NCBI RefSeq assembly: GCF_964030895.1
Contig: NZ_OZ034986.1
Coordinates: 1,364,001 to 1,428,000 of the forward strand
DNA from: Spiroplasma endosymbiont of Nebria brevicollis
Lineage (GTDB): Bacteria; Bacillota_I; Bacilli_A; Mycoplasmatales; VBWQ01
Direction of reading: 5' to 3'
Length of the DNA: 64,000 bases
The notes beneath the pieces are model-generated. The model did not search any database and was not told the origin of the DNA. It worked only from the letters and a program-made list of their open reading frames with translations. Position numbers and translations under genes: made by a program. This document shows positions 43,691 through 54,526 of this stretch, piece after piece (the first letter of the stretch is position 1; every line of letters starts with the position of its first letter).

Positions 43691-43876
43691 TTTTTTCACC
43701 TACTTTTAATTTTTTATATGTACCTTATAATAACATGTTTATTTTATTTATACTATAATTCTAAACTAAAAAAAGTAACCAATGCCCCCGTTACAATTAG
43801 AGTACGAATATAGAATTACTAGTTATTTCTTTCATTTAGTTTGAAATTCTATCCAAAAACTTAATATAGACTACAA

Positions 43877-43947
43877 ATAGTGTTTAGTATAAACTAAGCA
43901 CTATTACTATTAGTATTCTTATGTTTCTTACATAAGAATACTAATAG
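43877..43947. repeat. Tandem hairpin pair, copy B
   Basis: Hairpin 1 pairs AATAGTG-TTAGT (43877 on) with ACTAA-GCACTATT. Hairpin 2 is a 17-bp perfect stem CTATTAGTATTCTTATG (43907-43923) with 43931-43947 and a 7-nt loop. Both overlap the C-terminal codons of the small minus-strand gene. Layout recalls the pairs at 32879 and 54825. Confidence 0.55.
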
Positions 43948-44157
43948 TTGAGTTTCTTTTTCTTTTTTAATACGTTCTAATTCTTTTTTTATTTGCTCTA
44001 AAAGTACGATATCTTCTTGACTACGTTGATATTCATTTAGAAATTTGATTTTGTCTAATTTCCTTTGTAATACCTTTTCTTGACAAGTTGGACAAAGTGT
44101 ACTGTCATTATCTGCATGGTCAATTGTATCGTCATTATTAGCTTTACGTCAATCCAT
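43894..44157 (-). CDS. Small CPTC coiled-coil protein
   Basis: 87 residues from ATG 44157. Acidic start (DDTIDHADNDS), a single CPTCQ knuckle, then a charged helix (QRKLDKIKFLNEYQ to KKELERIKKEKE) that should coil. The last 15 codons run through a perfect hairpin, so the true end may be earlier. It lies upstream of the Panacea-like gene on the same strand, 204 nt away, and could be its partner, but this is not shown. Confidence 0.45.
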
Positions 44158-44271
44158 GTGTTTATTTTTCCCTTATTTTTTATTTAATAACAAAATTCTA
44201 TATTTGTTATTAAATAATTATATAATTAAATTATTAATTTATCAAAAATATAAAACATTAAAGGAGATACA

Positions 44272-45699
44272 ATGAAAACTAAAGTTGATGAAAGTAAAAG
44301 AAAATCAAAAACAGTTGTTAAAGCACAAGTAAGTAAAACTATAAAAACAGTTGTTAAAAATAAAACTATTACGCAAAATACAAGTATATTAAAACCAGAA
44401 ATGATATCAACAAAAAAATTTAATACAACAGCAATTATTGGCTGTCAATGAGGAGATGAAGGTAAAGGTAAAATTACTGATTACTACAGTCAAACTTCTG
44501 ACATTGTTGTTCGTTGAAGTGGTGGCGATAATGCTGGCCATACGATAGTATTTAATAATGAGTTGTACAAATTAAGTATTATTCCATCAGGTATTTTCAA
44601 TAAAAATACTTATTGTGTAATTGCTAGTGGTTGCGTTGTTAACCCAGAAAAATTAGTTGCAGAAATTGATAATCTAAAAACTGCTGGTTTTAATTGTGAT
44701 AAATTGAGAATCTCTAATCGTGCCCACGTTATTTTACCTTATCATATTGCTTTAGACCAATGTGAAGAAAAATCTAAGGGAGATAAAGCAGTAGGGACAA
44801 CTTTAAAAGGAATTGGACCTTGTTATGCAGATAAAATTAATCGGATTGGAATTAGAATTGGTGATTTATTAGATCGTGATAGTTTATTAGAAAAATTAAA
44901 TGATAATTTAGATATTAAAAACAAAATTTTACATAACGTTTATGGTTATGAAAAGACATTTAGTGCTGAAATAATTTGTAATCAATTGTTAGAATTATTA
45001 CCACACTTTAAAGATTTAATTATTGATAGTAGCCAATTTTTAAATGAACAATTAGTAAGAAATAAATCAATTTTATTTGAAGGCGCTCAAGGCACATTAT
45101 TAGATTTAGACCATGGTACATATCCATTTGTCACTTCTTCTAATCCTTCTTCTAATTCGATTCCGGTTGGTACTGGAATTTCATTAAAATCAATTAATGA
45201 AATTATTGGAGTTACTAAAGCTTATAGTACACGGGTTGGAGCAGGGGTATTACCTAGTGAATTTACTGGTAAAGTAGCAGAATATATTCGTGAAACTGGC
45301 AAAGAATATGGTACAGTATCAAAAAGACCGCGCAGAATTGGTTGATTTGATGCAGTTATTGCCACATATAGTGCACAAATTAATGGATTTACTAGTTTAG
45401 CTATTACTTTATTAGATGTCCTTACTAATATCGAAACATTAAAAATTTGTACTCACTATACGTTAAACGGTGAAATGATTAATTATATTCCATCACAAAT
45501 TGCTGATTTTAATAAATGCGAACCACAATTTATTGAAATGCCAGGATGAACGGAAAATATTACTAAAGTTACTAGTTTTGCAGAATTACCAATTAATGCC
45601 CAAAATTATTTAAATAAAATTAGTGAATTAACAGGTGTACCAATTAAAATATTTTCTGTCGGGCCTGACCGCAAACAAACAATTTTTATTAAGGAGTAA
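44272..45699 (+). CDS. purA: Adenylosuccinate synthetase with Lys-rich N-terminal extension
   Basis: 475 residues; usual length is about 430. ATG 44272 has a perfect AAAGGAG site, so the 50-residue Lys/Thr-rich extension ([17 protein letters not shown] and on) is likely real. The enzyme starts at about residue 52 with GCQWGDEGKGK (TGA Trp), followed by [26 protein letters not shown] and RPRRIGWFD. Joins IMP and Asp using GTP. Operon with purB and metS. Confidence 0.95.
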
Positions 45700-45701
45700 C
45701 A

Positions 45702-47015
45702 ATGATTGAACGTTATGAAACCCTAGTTATGAAACAAATTTGAAATAATGAAAATCGTTTAAATTTATGAATGAAGTTTCAAATTGATGTTTGCGAAGCA
45801 TTGCACCAACTTAAAATTATTCCAAAACAAGATTTTGCATTAATTAAAAAAAACGTTAAATTGGATGTTAAATTAATGGCTAAGTTAGAGTTAGAAACTA
45901 AACATGATGTTGTAGCTTTTACACGTATGTTAAGTGCTAATTTGCAAGATGAAAGTCGTTGGATTCACTTTGGTTTAACTTCAACTGATATGGTTGATAG
46001 TGTTTTAAATTTACAAATAAAATTAGCGAATGAAGTTATTGTTAAATCATTAACCGACTTACAATTTAAGTTAAAAGATTTGGCTTTTAAATATAAAAAG
46101 CAGTTAGTGATTGGTCGCAGTCATGGTATTTTTGGTGAACCAACATCATTAGGATTAAAGTTTGCATTATGATATGATGAAATTAGTCGTCAATTAGTTA
46201 GATTAGCATTAGCACGTAAACAAATTGAAATAGTTAAAATTACCGGAGCTATGGGTAATTTTGCTCATATTAATCCAGAAGTTAGTGAAATTGTTGCTAA
46301 AAAATGAAAGATGGAAACTGATAGTTGCGCTACGCAAGTAGTACAACGTGATCGTCATATCTTTTTAATTGCACAATTAAGTGCTATTGCAACAACTATT
46401 GAAAAAATAGCATTAGAGATTCGTTTAAGTCAACGTAGTGAAGTTAATGAGTTATTAGAAGGTTTTGGTTTTGGCCAAAAAGGTTCAAGTTCTATGCCTC
46501 ATAAAAAGAATCCGATTGGTAGTGAAAACATTTGCGGATTAGCACGTTTAATTCGCAGTTATAATAGTGCAGCATATGAAAATAATTTATTGTGATATGA
46601 ACGTGATATTTCACACAGTTCTAATGAACGCATAATTATTCCTGATATTTATCATAGTTTAGATTTCATTATTACCCGTATGTCTAGTATTTTAGACAGT
46701 TTAGTTGTTAATACAGATGCTATGGAAAGCAATATTTCTAAAACCAATGGACTTTATTTTTCACAACCAATTTTACTTACAATTATTAAGAATAATCCCA
46801 AAGTAACAAGGGAAATAGCGTATGACTTTGTGCAAAACTGTACTTTAGAAGCACAAAAAAATCATGTTGATTTTAAAACTATTTTAGAAAAAAACAATAT
46901 TTATAAATATTTATCACCAGAACAGTTAAACCAATGTTATAATAATGATAATTTTTTAAAAAACATTGATTATATTTTTACTCGTGTTTTTGGTAATAAA
47001 TTAATAACAAAATAA
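45702..47015 (+). CDS. purB: Adenylosuccinate lyase
   Basis: 437 residues, ATG 45702, 2 nt after purA; its ribosome site AAGGAG overlaps the purA stop, so the two are coupled. Fumarase-family motifs: [22 protein letters not shown], and signature [15 protein letters not shown]. Splits adenylosuccinate into AMP and fumarate, and SAICAR where that path exists. With purA it converts IMP to AMP. Confidence 0.96.
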
Positions 47016-47026
47016 GGAGTAACAAC

Positions 47027-48607
47027 ATGACACGAAGATTTTATATTACAACACCAATTTATTATCCTAGTGCTCAATTACATTTAGGTCATGCTTATAC
47101 AACAACGATTGCCGATACACTGGTTCGTTATAAGAAAATGCATGGTTATGAAGTTTTCTTTCTAACTGGTAGTGATGAACATGGTCAAAAAATTGAAAAA
47201 AAAGCCCAAGCAAATCAACAAACACCACAAAAATTTGTTGATGATATTGTTGATGGATTCAAAAACCTGTGAACAAAATTAGATATTAAATATGATAAAT
47301 TTATTAGAACAACTGATAAAAATCATATTGAAACTGTTCAAAAAATTTTTACTAAACTTTTAAAACAAGATGATGTATATCTCGGCAATTATGAAGGATT
47401 ATATTGTGTTTCTTGTGAAGAATTTGTAACAGATACGCAAATTAATAAAACTAATAATACTTGTAAAACTTGCAGTGGTAGTGTTTCTGCTTTATCAGAA
47501 CCAACTTATTTTTTAAAATTAGGTAAGTATACTAAAAAATTATTAAGTTATTATGATCAACATCCATTATTTTTATGACCTGTAAACCGGAAAACGGAAA
47601 TGATTAATAATTTTATTACTCATGGTTTAAATGATTTAAGTATTACTAGAACTAGTTTTACATGAGGAATCCCTGTTGTAGAAGACCCTAAGCATATTGT
47701 TTATGTCTGAATTGATGCTTTAAGTAATTACTTAACAGCAGTAGGTTATTTACAATCAGATGATAGTAATTTTAAAAAATTTTGAGTATATCCAAATTGT
47801 GAAATTGTTAATTTAGTAGGAAAAGAAATTAGTCGTTTTCATATGATTTATTGACCCATTTTATTAATGGCTTTAGGATTGCGTCAACCAAAACAAATCT
47901 TAGCGCACGGTTGAATTACTAATGAAGAAGGTAAGATGTCTAAATCGAAAGGTAATGTTATTGATCCATTAGTATTAATTAATCGTTATAGTGCTGATGG
48001 TCTACGTTTCTTTTTAATGAAAGAAATTATCATTGGTCATGATGCTAAATATAGTCATGAATTATTTTTAAATTGTTATAATTCATATCTTGTTAATGAT
48101 TTGGGTAATTTATTATCAAGAACTGTGACAATGATTATGAAATATTGTGATAGTAAAATTCCTACTCTAAGTTTAGAACATTTAGAAACAGATGAAAAAG
48201 ATATTATTAGTAATATTAAAATTACAATTAGTGATTTTAATATACAAATGGATGAATATCAAATTCAAGATGGCATTAATACTGTTTTTGAACTAATTGG
48301 TAAAGGTAATAAGTTAATTGATTTAACTAAACCATGAGAATTGTTTAAAAATGATGAAATTATTGAATTACATAATGTTTTGAATTTACTAAGTAATATT
48401 TTAGTTATTAGTAGTGCTTTGTTAAGCCCTATTTTAATTAATAGTGCTTTGAAGATACATCAACAATTAGGTTTAAAAGAAATTAGTATGCCTTCTATTA
48501 AAATTGATTTAAATGCAATTGCTAGTAAAACAGTTAATAAAACCAAATTACTATTTCCTCGGTTAAATATTGAAGAAGAATTAAAGTTTTTAAGTTCTGC
48601 TTTTTAA
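47027..48607 (+). CDS. metG: Methionyl-tRNA synthetase
   Basis: 526 residues, ATG 47027 with AAGGAG before it. Class I features: HIGH-like HLGHAY, GSDEHGQK, a Cys pair knuckle (CVSCEEF and CKTCSG), the KMSKSKGN loop, and an anticodon-binding helical domain. No C-terminal dimerisation domain (tRNA-binding), as is usual for the short mollicute form. Third gene of the purA-purB-metG run, ended by a clear terminator. Confidence 0.96.
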
Positions 48608-48640
48608 TTTTAGAATATAATTCAGGAAATTAAATAAATT

Positions 48641-48673
48641 AAAAATTGAATGCCTTAAAAGCATTCAATTTTT
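48641..48673 (+). terminator. Terminator between metG and ferritin gene
   Basis: 13-bp stem AAAAATTGAATGC with complement, 7-nt loop, T-run right after. The A-run on the left allows it to serve the minus-strand ferritin gene too. Confidence 0.85.
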
Positions 48674-48680
48674 TTAGCAT

Positions 48681-49202
48681 TTATTCAGGTTCATAAAACG
48701 GAACAATAACTTTTAAAGTATCAGGTTCTTCTGTTTTAACTAAACGTTTATCAATCTTATAAAGGTTACTATTTGACATAGCAATTCAATCTAGTAAATC
48801 TTTTTCAAAAGCAATTTCTTCATAGAAATCAATTAAAAATCAGTCATAGAATTTTGCTGTTAAATTGTCGTTATTGTCACGTGCACTTTTAACTAATTTA
48901 TTAGTAAGGTCAAGTAATTCTTCTTTAGTAGATTTTAGTTTTTTCATTGTTTCTTCAATATTTTTTGTAGTAAATGTTGGAACTTTAATGTCTTTAATTT
49001 CAACTTCTGCATCTTGGTCCATTAAATAATTAGCAATTTTACGAATATGAACAACTGCATCAGCAGCTTCAACTTGATAAAAGTGAGCAAAGCCAGGAAA
49101 GCCTTTTTGATTAGCATCATTACTTAATTTTAAACTTAGCATTTGATATTTTAAATGTTCACTGATATATTGGTTTAAATCATCATTAATTTTTTTAATC
49201 AT
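48681..49202 (-). CDS. Ferritin-like protein
   Basis: 173 residues after TGA is read as Trp. Four-helix layout: LNQYISEHLKYQMLSL, AHFYQVEAADAVVHIRKIANYL, and WFLIDFYEEIAFEKDLLD. Ferritin of the bacterial nonheme type stores iron in a 24-mer. Here the first helix has no obvious Glu at the ferroxidase spot, and the usual EExxH reads DAVVH, so ferroxidase activity may be reduced. C-terminal tail (VPFYEPE) is longer than normal. Ribosome site AAAGAAGG. Confidence 0.8.
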
Positions 49203-49519
49203 AATTAAGATACCTTCTTTCTTTAATTTTTCTTTTATATTATAGCATTTTTTAAACTTTGTAAAAACAAGTTTTTAATTTAATGGGACACATAGATTAT
49301 TTTGAGGTACACGAATTTAACAAACTAAATTCATTTTGTGTGTTAGCAATGACCTTTTAAAAAGAATTTACCCACAATTTTCGACTTAACCCCATTTTTT
49401 ATGACTATTATGTAATTTTATACACAAATAAGTTTATAAAATAAAGAATATTTTTAGTGTTTATTTTTAAAAAATATAAAATTAATACAGTAGCAAATAA
49501 AAAAATTTAGGAGGACCTT
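49203..49519. other. Divergent spacer with dispersed repeat, copy 2
   Basis: Spacer between the ferritin-like gene and the secreted protein gene. 49364-49390 matches 40976-41002 in 27 nt with few changes. The stretch just before (ACACGAATTTAACAAACTAA and following) also looks like the end of an insertion element. No gene. Confidence 0.45.
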
Positions 49520-50641
49520 ATGAAAAAATTATTAATGAATCTAACTGTTTTAACTAGTTTAGCTATTTCTGGTAATAGTGTTATTCCTTTACTTGCTCAA
49601 AATACAAGTAATAACATGTTAAACCAAAAAAGTATTACTAATATAGATGAAGCACAAGATATATCAGATGTTTTAACAAATTTAAATTTAGGTTTTATTG
49701 AAACAGGAGGGGTTAATCCAAGTGAAACACAAGTTAAAAACTATATTTCAAGTGTTAATATTGCCTATGTTTCTGTGAATGGTATTACTAGCAGTACTGC
49801 GGTAGTAACGGGGAATAATCCTCTTTATTATGGTTCTGTAAAAATTAGTTTTGCTATAGTGCAATTAGTAGATTTAAGTGAAATTTTAACTACAACAGAT
49901 TTAGGAAATATCTTTACTGCTGAATCTAAACCAGTTGCCAATCAAATTAAAACCGCACTTAAAAATGATGGTATTAATCCTGATTTAGATGTTAATGCTG
50001 TTGTTGTGCAAAATATTACTGCTACAAGTGCGACAATAGTAGGAGATGAACTTAAATATACAGGGACAATAAATGTTACTTTTACTCTTAAAAGAGTAGA
50101 AGATATTATGAATTGAAGTTATGGTCCAATAAGAGCAGTTACTGTTAACTCAAATGGTATTTTTGTTGGAACAAATGATTCTCAATACAATGGTAATGTT
50201 TATGCAGCTACTGAAACTTCAAATACTTCAGGTAAAGTTTATGTAAGTGATGGTATTTCATCATTTGGTATTCTTCCTGGGATCCCTAGAGATTCTTTTG
50301 CTAAATATACGGTTCCAAGAAATTTAAGTATTGATAATCATGGTTATGTTTATGTAGTTGTTAAATATACTAATTTAGGTTTTGCTTATGCTGAAGTTTA
50401 TAAAAGTTTAGGAACTACTGGTTTTAGAATAGTTGGTAGAGACTTTGGCGATGGAGAAGGCATGAGTGTAGCAGTTGATAATAACGGTACTATTTTTGTT
50501 GGAACAAGAACTGAATCAGGTAAAGGTGAACTTTATAAATATATGACAGGTGACACTAATTTTAAAAGAGTCGCAGTTACTGGGCGAATAAAATATACGT
50601 ATAGATACTTTCAATGAGAGAAATATATCTTTAATTGTTAG
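49520..50641 (+). CDS. Secreted protein: two small domains plus propeller repeats, 3' end replaced
   Basis: 373 residues, ATG 49520 with GGAGG. Signal peptide (LAISGNSVIPLLAQ) without lipobox Cys. Two copies of a 65-residue domain follow, each ending with a strand such as SSTAVVTGNNPLYYGSVKI and ATSATIVGDELKYTGTINV. From about residue 210 sensor-propeller-like repeats begin (NGIFVGTNDSQYNGNVYAA; NNGTIFVGTRTESGKGELYK). The last 20 residues do not fit and seem to come from a mobile element. It looks truncated at about 50580. The 65-residue domain is also in the prophage protein at 57924. Confidence 0.7.
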
Positions 50642-50755
50642 TGTAATTATACCATATATTATCATTCTTGTAAACAATAATATCACTTTAATTTTACTAT
50701 TTTAATCTAAAAATTCCTAACTATTTAGGTAAATATTTATTTAATTTTATATTAA

Positions 50756-51782
50756 CTAAAAACTAATATTTTGTTTATTAAGATATGCTACTCTTGCATT
50801 TAACATATTAATAAATGTTTTAGAATTATATTATGCTTTTGCACCATTTCCTTATTAATGACTTTACTAAATGAAAAACAGTACTTTCAGCATAACAACC
50901 AATATTTCAATCTGCTCCTTGATTAATAATACCTTGAGTATTATTTTTAAAATAATTAAATGTTTTTTCATCAACATTATTTTCTAAAATATTAATAAAT
51001 TGATTATAATTACCGTTTTTAAGAGAAGCAGATGAATCTATATACTTAGTTCAATCAGTAGATTCTTTTTTCTTTCCCCTTTTACCAACAAATGATTTTC
51101 AAAGATAACTAAAAGCATGAAATTTATCTAATATATAATAACCACCTAATAATTTAGCCATTGCTCTTATTGATAATGCACCATCACCTGCAATTATTAA
51201 ATTAAGATTTTGAGATTCTAAATCTTTTAAACTATTTATTTTAATATCATAATTATTATTAATAGTTTCAAAAACAAAATTATATACTTTATCTTGTGAC
51301 ATATTATCATCATTTTTATATAATAAAAATGCTGTTGTTTTATTTAATAATTTATTTCTATTTTTACTAATATTAATTTTATGAGTATAAAGATTAAAAA
51401 TTTTAATACAATGTTTTTCTATTATTCCATAATCATTTCTTAAAAATTCATAACAATCATCAATATCAATATGAAGTTTTTGATTATCTAATACTTTAAT
51501 TTTTTCTTTTAAAGGTTGAATAGTAAATTTACTATTTTTTATTATATTACTAATAGTTTGATTTGAAATAGGACAATCGGGTAACATATCTTTAATATCA
51601 CATTGTCTTTTACCTTTATGTATTTGTTTTAATATAAAATTTAATAAACGATTAGTACAATTTTTATATTTTAGAATTTTAATAAAATTTTTTACTGGAC
51701 ATATATTTTCATTAGTTTCTAAATTTTTATATATTCTTAATGGAAGATAAGATTTTCCAAAAGGATTAATAATTAATTCCGG
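50756..51782 (-). pseudogene. Mbov_0401-like ICE transposase-like protein, truncated
   Basis: Minus strand. No start, because the 5' end is replaced by the IS at 51793. Reads FGKSYLPLRIYKNLE, then IHKGKRQCDIKDMLPDCPIS, HIDIDDCYEFL, LIIAGDGALSIRAMAKLLGG, YILDKFHAFSYL, KRGKKKEST. Shifts out of frame near 50850 and resumes (INMLNARVAYLNK) to TAG 50756. Asp residues in HIDIDD and AGDGA fit the RNase-H-like core of the UPF0236/ISLre2 group. Nearly identical over its C-terminal part to 33120-33587, in the opposite orientation. Confidence 0.75.
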
Positions 51783-51792
51783 ATTTTTGTTA

Positions 51793-52537
51793 CGCCCCCT
51801 GACACCAAATGTCTAAATGTTTCTGATTTTAGAAGAATAAGATGTTTGAAATGTCATCAAACATTTAGCATCTTACATGGCACCATTTTTTATAAGTCAC
51901 AAACCAAATTGACATTTTGATTTTATCTTATCTTTAGATGAATAAAACACCAAGCATGGCATACCTCTCCTCTGCAACAGATCTTACAAAAGAATTAGGT
52001 GTGACTTATAAAACAGCTTGAAGAATGGATCATGAAATCAGAAATAGAATTGCAAAACAAGAATCACAACTCATTATCAATGGCATCCCACAAATGGATG
52101 AAATGTATCTTTCACATATGGGTTCAAAAAAACAAGGGAGATCTTTGTTGAATAAAACATTGATTGTTGGCATTTATGAAAAAACAACCAATAATTTAAT
52201 TGTGAAAGTTTTAAAAAAAGCAGACAAGAAAAACCTTTTGAAGTTTGCTTTGCAGCACATTTCTGTTAGCTGTCCATTGTTTACTGATTCTTGAAAAGGA
52301 TATCAAAGTTTTAAAACTTCTTATCCTAAACATGAAACAGTAAATCATCAATTTGGTTATGTGTCATCAAATGGTGTCAACACAAATCAAATTGAGTCAG
52401 TGTGAAAACATTTGAGGAAGACTTTCAGAACTCATGTCAGGGTTTCAAAAGAAAACATTCACTTATATGTCAAAGAATCTGCATATAAGTTTAATAAACT
52501 TCTAACTTTTGAAACACTGATGTTGTGCTTACTATAA
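51793..52537 (+). mobile_element. IS1595-type transposase gene, decayed
   Basis: Plus strand. A zinc-ribbon part (RCLKCHQTFS, GTIFYKS) then the DDE domain: GVTYKTAWRM, QMDEMYLSHMG (catalytic Asp), the second acidic in FTDSWKGYQS, and final NQIESVWKHLRKTFR (Glu). The start and first Cys pair are missing and one or two shifts lie near 51940-51960. From 51975 to TAA 52537 it is open. I could not make out terminal inverted repeats. It is inserted beside, and cuts, two other genes. Confidence 0.75.
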
Positions 52538-52544
52538 GTACATG

Positions 52545-52881
52545 CGGGGATGGATTTCCTAGGTAGGCTTTTATTCTTGTTTATGTGATAAAATTTAAAA
52601 AAGTACATAAAGGGATAAAAGCCTTTATTAATTTCATCTTTTGTTACAATATCTAGTAAAAAATAGAAAAATTCAAGGGAAATCATAATTTCTTGCTTAT
52701 CAATTTTTATTATTTTTACTACTAATGGTCATTTTTCAAATCCGTAGCTTCTTTCATAAATTATATTGTCTATTCTTTCAATATCAATTTCATTTCGTAA
52801 TGCTCTACTAAAAGTAGAGTTACTGTTATTTTTATCAATATGATATTGATAAAAATATCTTATAGGATAAGGGTAGGTCAT
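52545..52881 (-). pseudogene. Hypothetical gene cut by IS insertion
   Basis: ATG 52881 opens a frame of about 107 residues with TGA Trp (MTYPYPIRYFYQYHIDK, later YERSYGFEKWPLVVKIIK and FKFYHINKNKSLPRK) that runs straight into the IS1595-type element and loses its own end. The composition looks coding. Family unknown. The ribosome site is weak, so the start is uncertain. Confidence 0.4.
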
Positions 52882-52960
52882 AATTTTCAAGGGTCGTACC
52901 TATTTAGTTATTTAATTTTTATATAAAGAGATGAATTGTAAATTATCACAAAGATATTCA

Positions 52961-53162
52961 TATCAGTATATGGTCAAATCGAAAGTAAAAAAATACTTCA
53001 ATTTTTACTGTCTTACATTATATTTGGCTATTTTATCTGTTAATAATGTGTAAATTTAATATGGTTTAAAATTTATTTTGGTATTTATTATATATTATAC
53101 GTTCTCATATTTTCCATACTGTATATATAAAAAATGATATGAATTTGACCATATACTGATAT
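52961..53162. repeat. 202-bp unit with 20-bp terminal inverted repeats
   Basis: ATATCAGTATATGGTCAAAT at the left is perfectly inverted at the right (53143-53162). The interior is AT-rich and non-coding. Either a small non-autonomous transposon or an operator pair; a TATAAT and a small gene start directly to the right. Confidence 0.5.
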
Positions 53163-53210
53163 ATTATGTTATAATCATCTTATTAAGATTAAAGGTAAAG
53201 AGGTTAAATT

Positions 53211-53381
53211 ATGGCAAACAGTTTTGTTAATAAAAAAGATAATAAATTTATTAAAAAGTCAAATATTATTGTTCGTACAGTTACAAATCAAAGTGCTGGC
53301 ATAATGACCCAAAGGTTGTTTAATTTTTGGGAGCATAACTATGTTGTCGATTATCATTCATTAATTGTCTTAAAATTATAA
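53211..53381 (+). CDS. Small hypothetical protein, possibly truncated
   Basis: 56 residues. Good upstream signals: TATAAT about 53169-53174 and AAAGAGG before ATG 53211. Starts MANSFVNKKDNKFIKKS and ends LIVLKL. The only visible Trp is encoded by TGG. It could be the start of a plasmid or phage replication protein cut short, but I cannot name it. Confidence 0.4.
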   Translation: MANSFVNKKDNKFIKKSNIIVRTVTNQSAGIMTQRLFNFWEHNYVVDYHSLIVLKL

Positions 53382-53549
53382 AGTTAGACGAGAATAATTG
53401 AGACTAAGTTATGTAATTGTATATTAATCTTAGCACTTAGAAAATATAAGTCAACAATAATACTTACTTTTACAAATCAAAAATTCTTATTAAAGTTTCC
53501 TTTCATAAGTTTTATGTTATTTTTTGATTTTTTAATTTATATTTTGAAT

Positions 53550-54450
53550 TTATAATAACTGTATTTCCGTGTTTATTTTATAACATTTAAAATTAACCAT
53601 TTTTGTATACATATCAATATTATAGGTTCTGCTACCAATCATGTGCTTTAATATTTGTTTAATATTAGTTTCAGTAAAACAACCAATATTTTCAACTAAT
53701 GCTTGATTAAACACTCCTTCTTTTGCATTAATAAAATAACCAACTTTTAATTTTTTATATTTTAAAGTCAAAGATTGTAAAAAATCAATTAATTCATCAT
53801 ATTCACCTTTTGTAAATAAATTTTGTGCATATTCATAATGAAATTTAGCAATTTTATCTTTTCTTCTTCCAACCATAATTCCAAGATATAAAACGTGAAA
53901 AGCATGAAATTTATCTAAAATAAATTTAGCATTTAAAATGTTAGCTGTTTTTCTAATTCATTGTGCACTGTCTCCACATACAATTAAATTTGCTTGGTCA
54001 AAATTTTCATAAAATAAATTACCATATTTTTTAATTAATTGTGCAGTTTTATCTGCACCAATTTTTGTTTTTGTTAATCTGATTTTACAAGTAGCTCTTT
54101 TATTAATTAATTTTCCATTTTTCTTTTTACCAGTACAAAATACTAGTAATCTCATAGAACATTTTTTACAATTTTTACTATTATGTTTATCATTAAACTT
54201 AAATTTTCGATGTCCATCATCAATATTTATATATAAAGTTTTTTTTGATTCTAATGGTATTTTAGGAATATTAATTTTTGGTAATTAAAATTTTTGAAAT
54301 TTTCTACAAACAAGTACTATTACTTATTAAATCTTCTATAAAAGTATCACAAATATCACGATATCTTTTACCATCAGTAAAATATTTTAAAATTTGTTTA
54401 ATCACATCAGGTGCAAGTTTACTATACTTTTTAACACCAAGATAGAAATC
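53550..54450 (-). pseudogene. UPF0236/ISLre2-type transposase, decayed
   Basis: Minus strand. Starts in DFYLGVKKYSKLAPDV (no start codon seen), breaks near 54310, then LYINIDDGHRKFKFNDK, a Cys pair CKKC, LIVCGDSAQWIRKTA, FILDKFHAFHVLY, to TAA 53550. The INIDDG and CGDSA acidic residues and the LDKFH motif relate it to the Mbov_0401-like genes at 33001 and 50756, yet it is clearly divergent from them. Inactive. Confidence 0.7.
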
Positions 54451-54495
54451 TAACAATGGGACGAATTAATTTAATAGATAGATTAATGAACTAAC

Positions 54496-54526
54496 AAGAA
54501 CGATATAACTATCGTTCTTTTTTTGT
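54496..54526 (+). terminator. Intrinsic terminator
   Basis: 10-bp stem AAGAACGATA with complement, 4-nt loop, then T7 or more. A strong terminator with no intact plus-strand gene before it. It likely belonged to a gene lost to insertions or insulates the prophage. Confidence 0.8.

Noticed and set aside
43694-43893. tRNA or other small stable RNA near hairpins
   Set aside because: No cloverleaf, T-loop GTTCRA or CCA-like end. The same check over all spacers found no tRNA.
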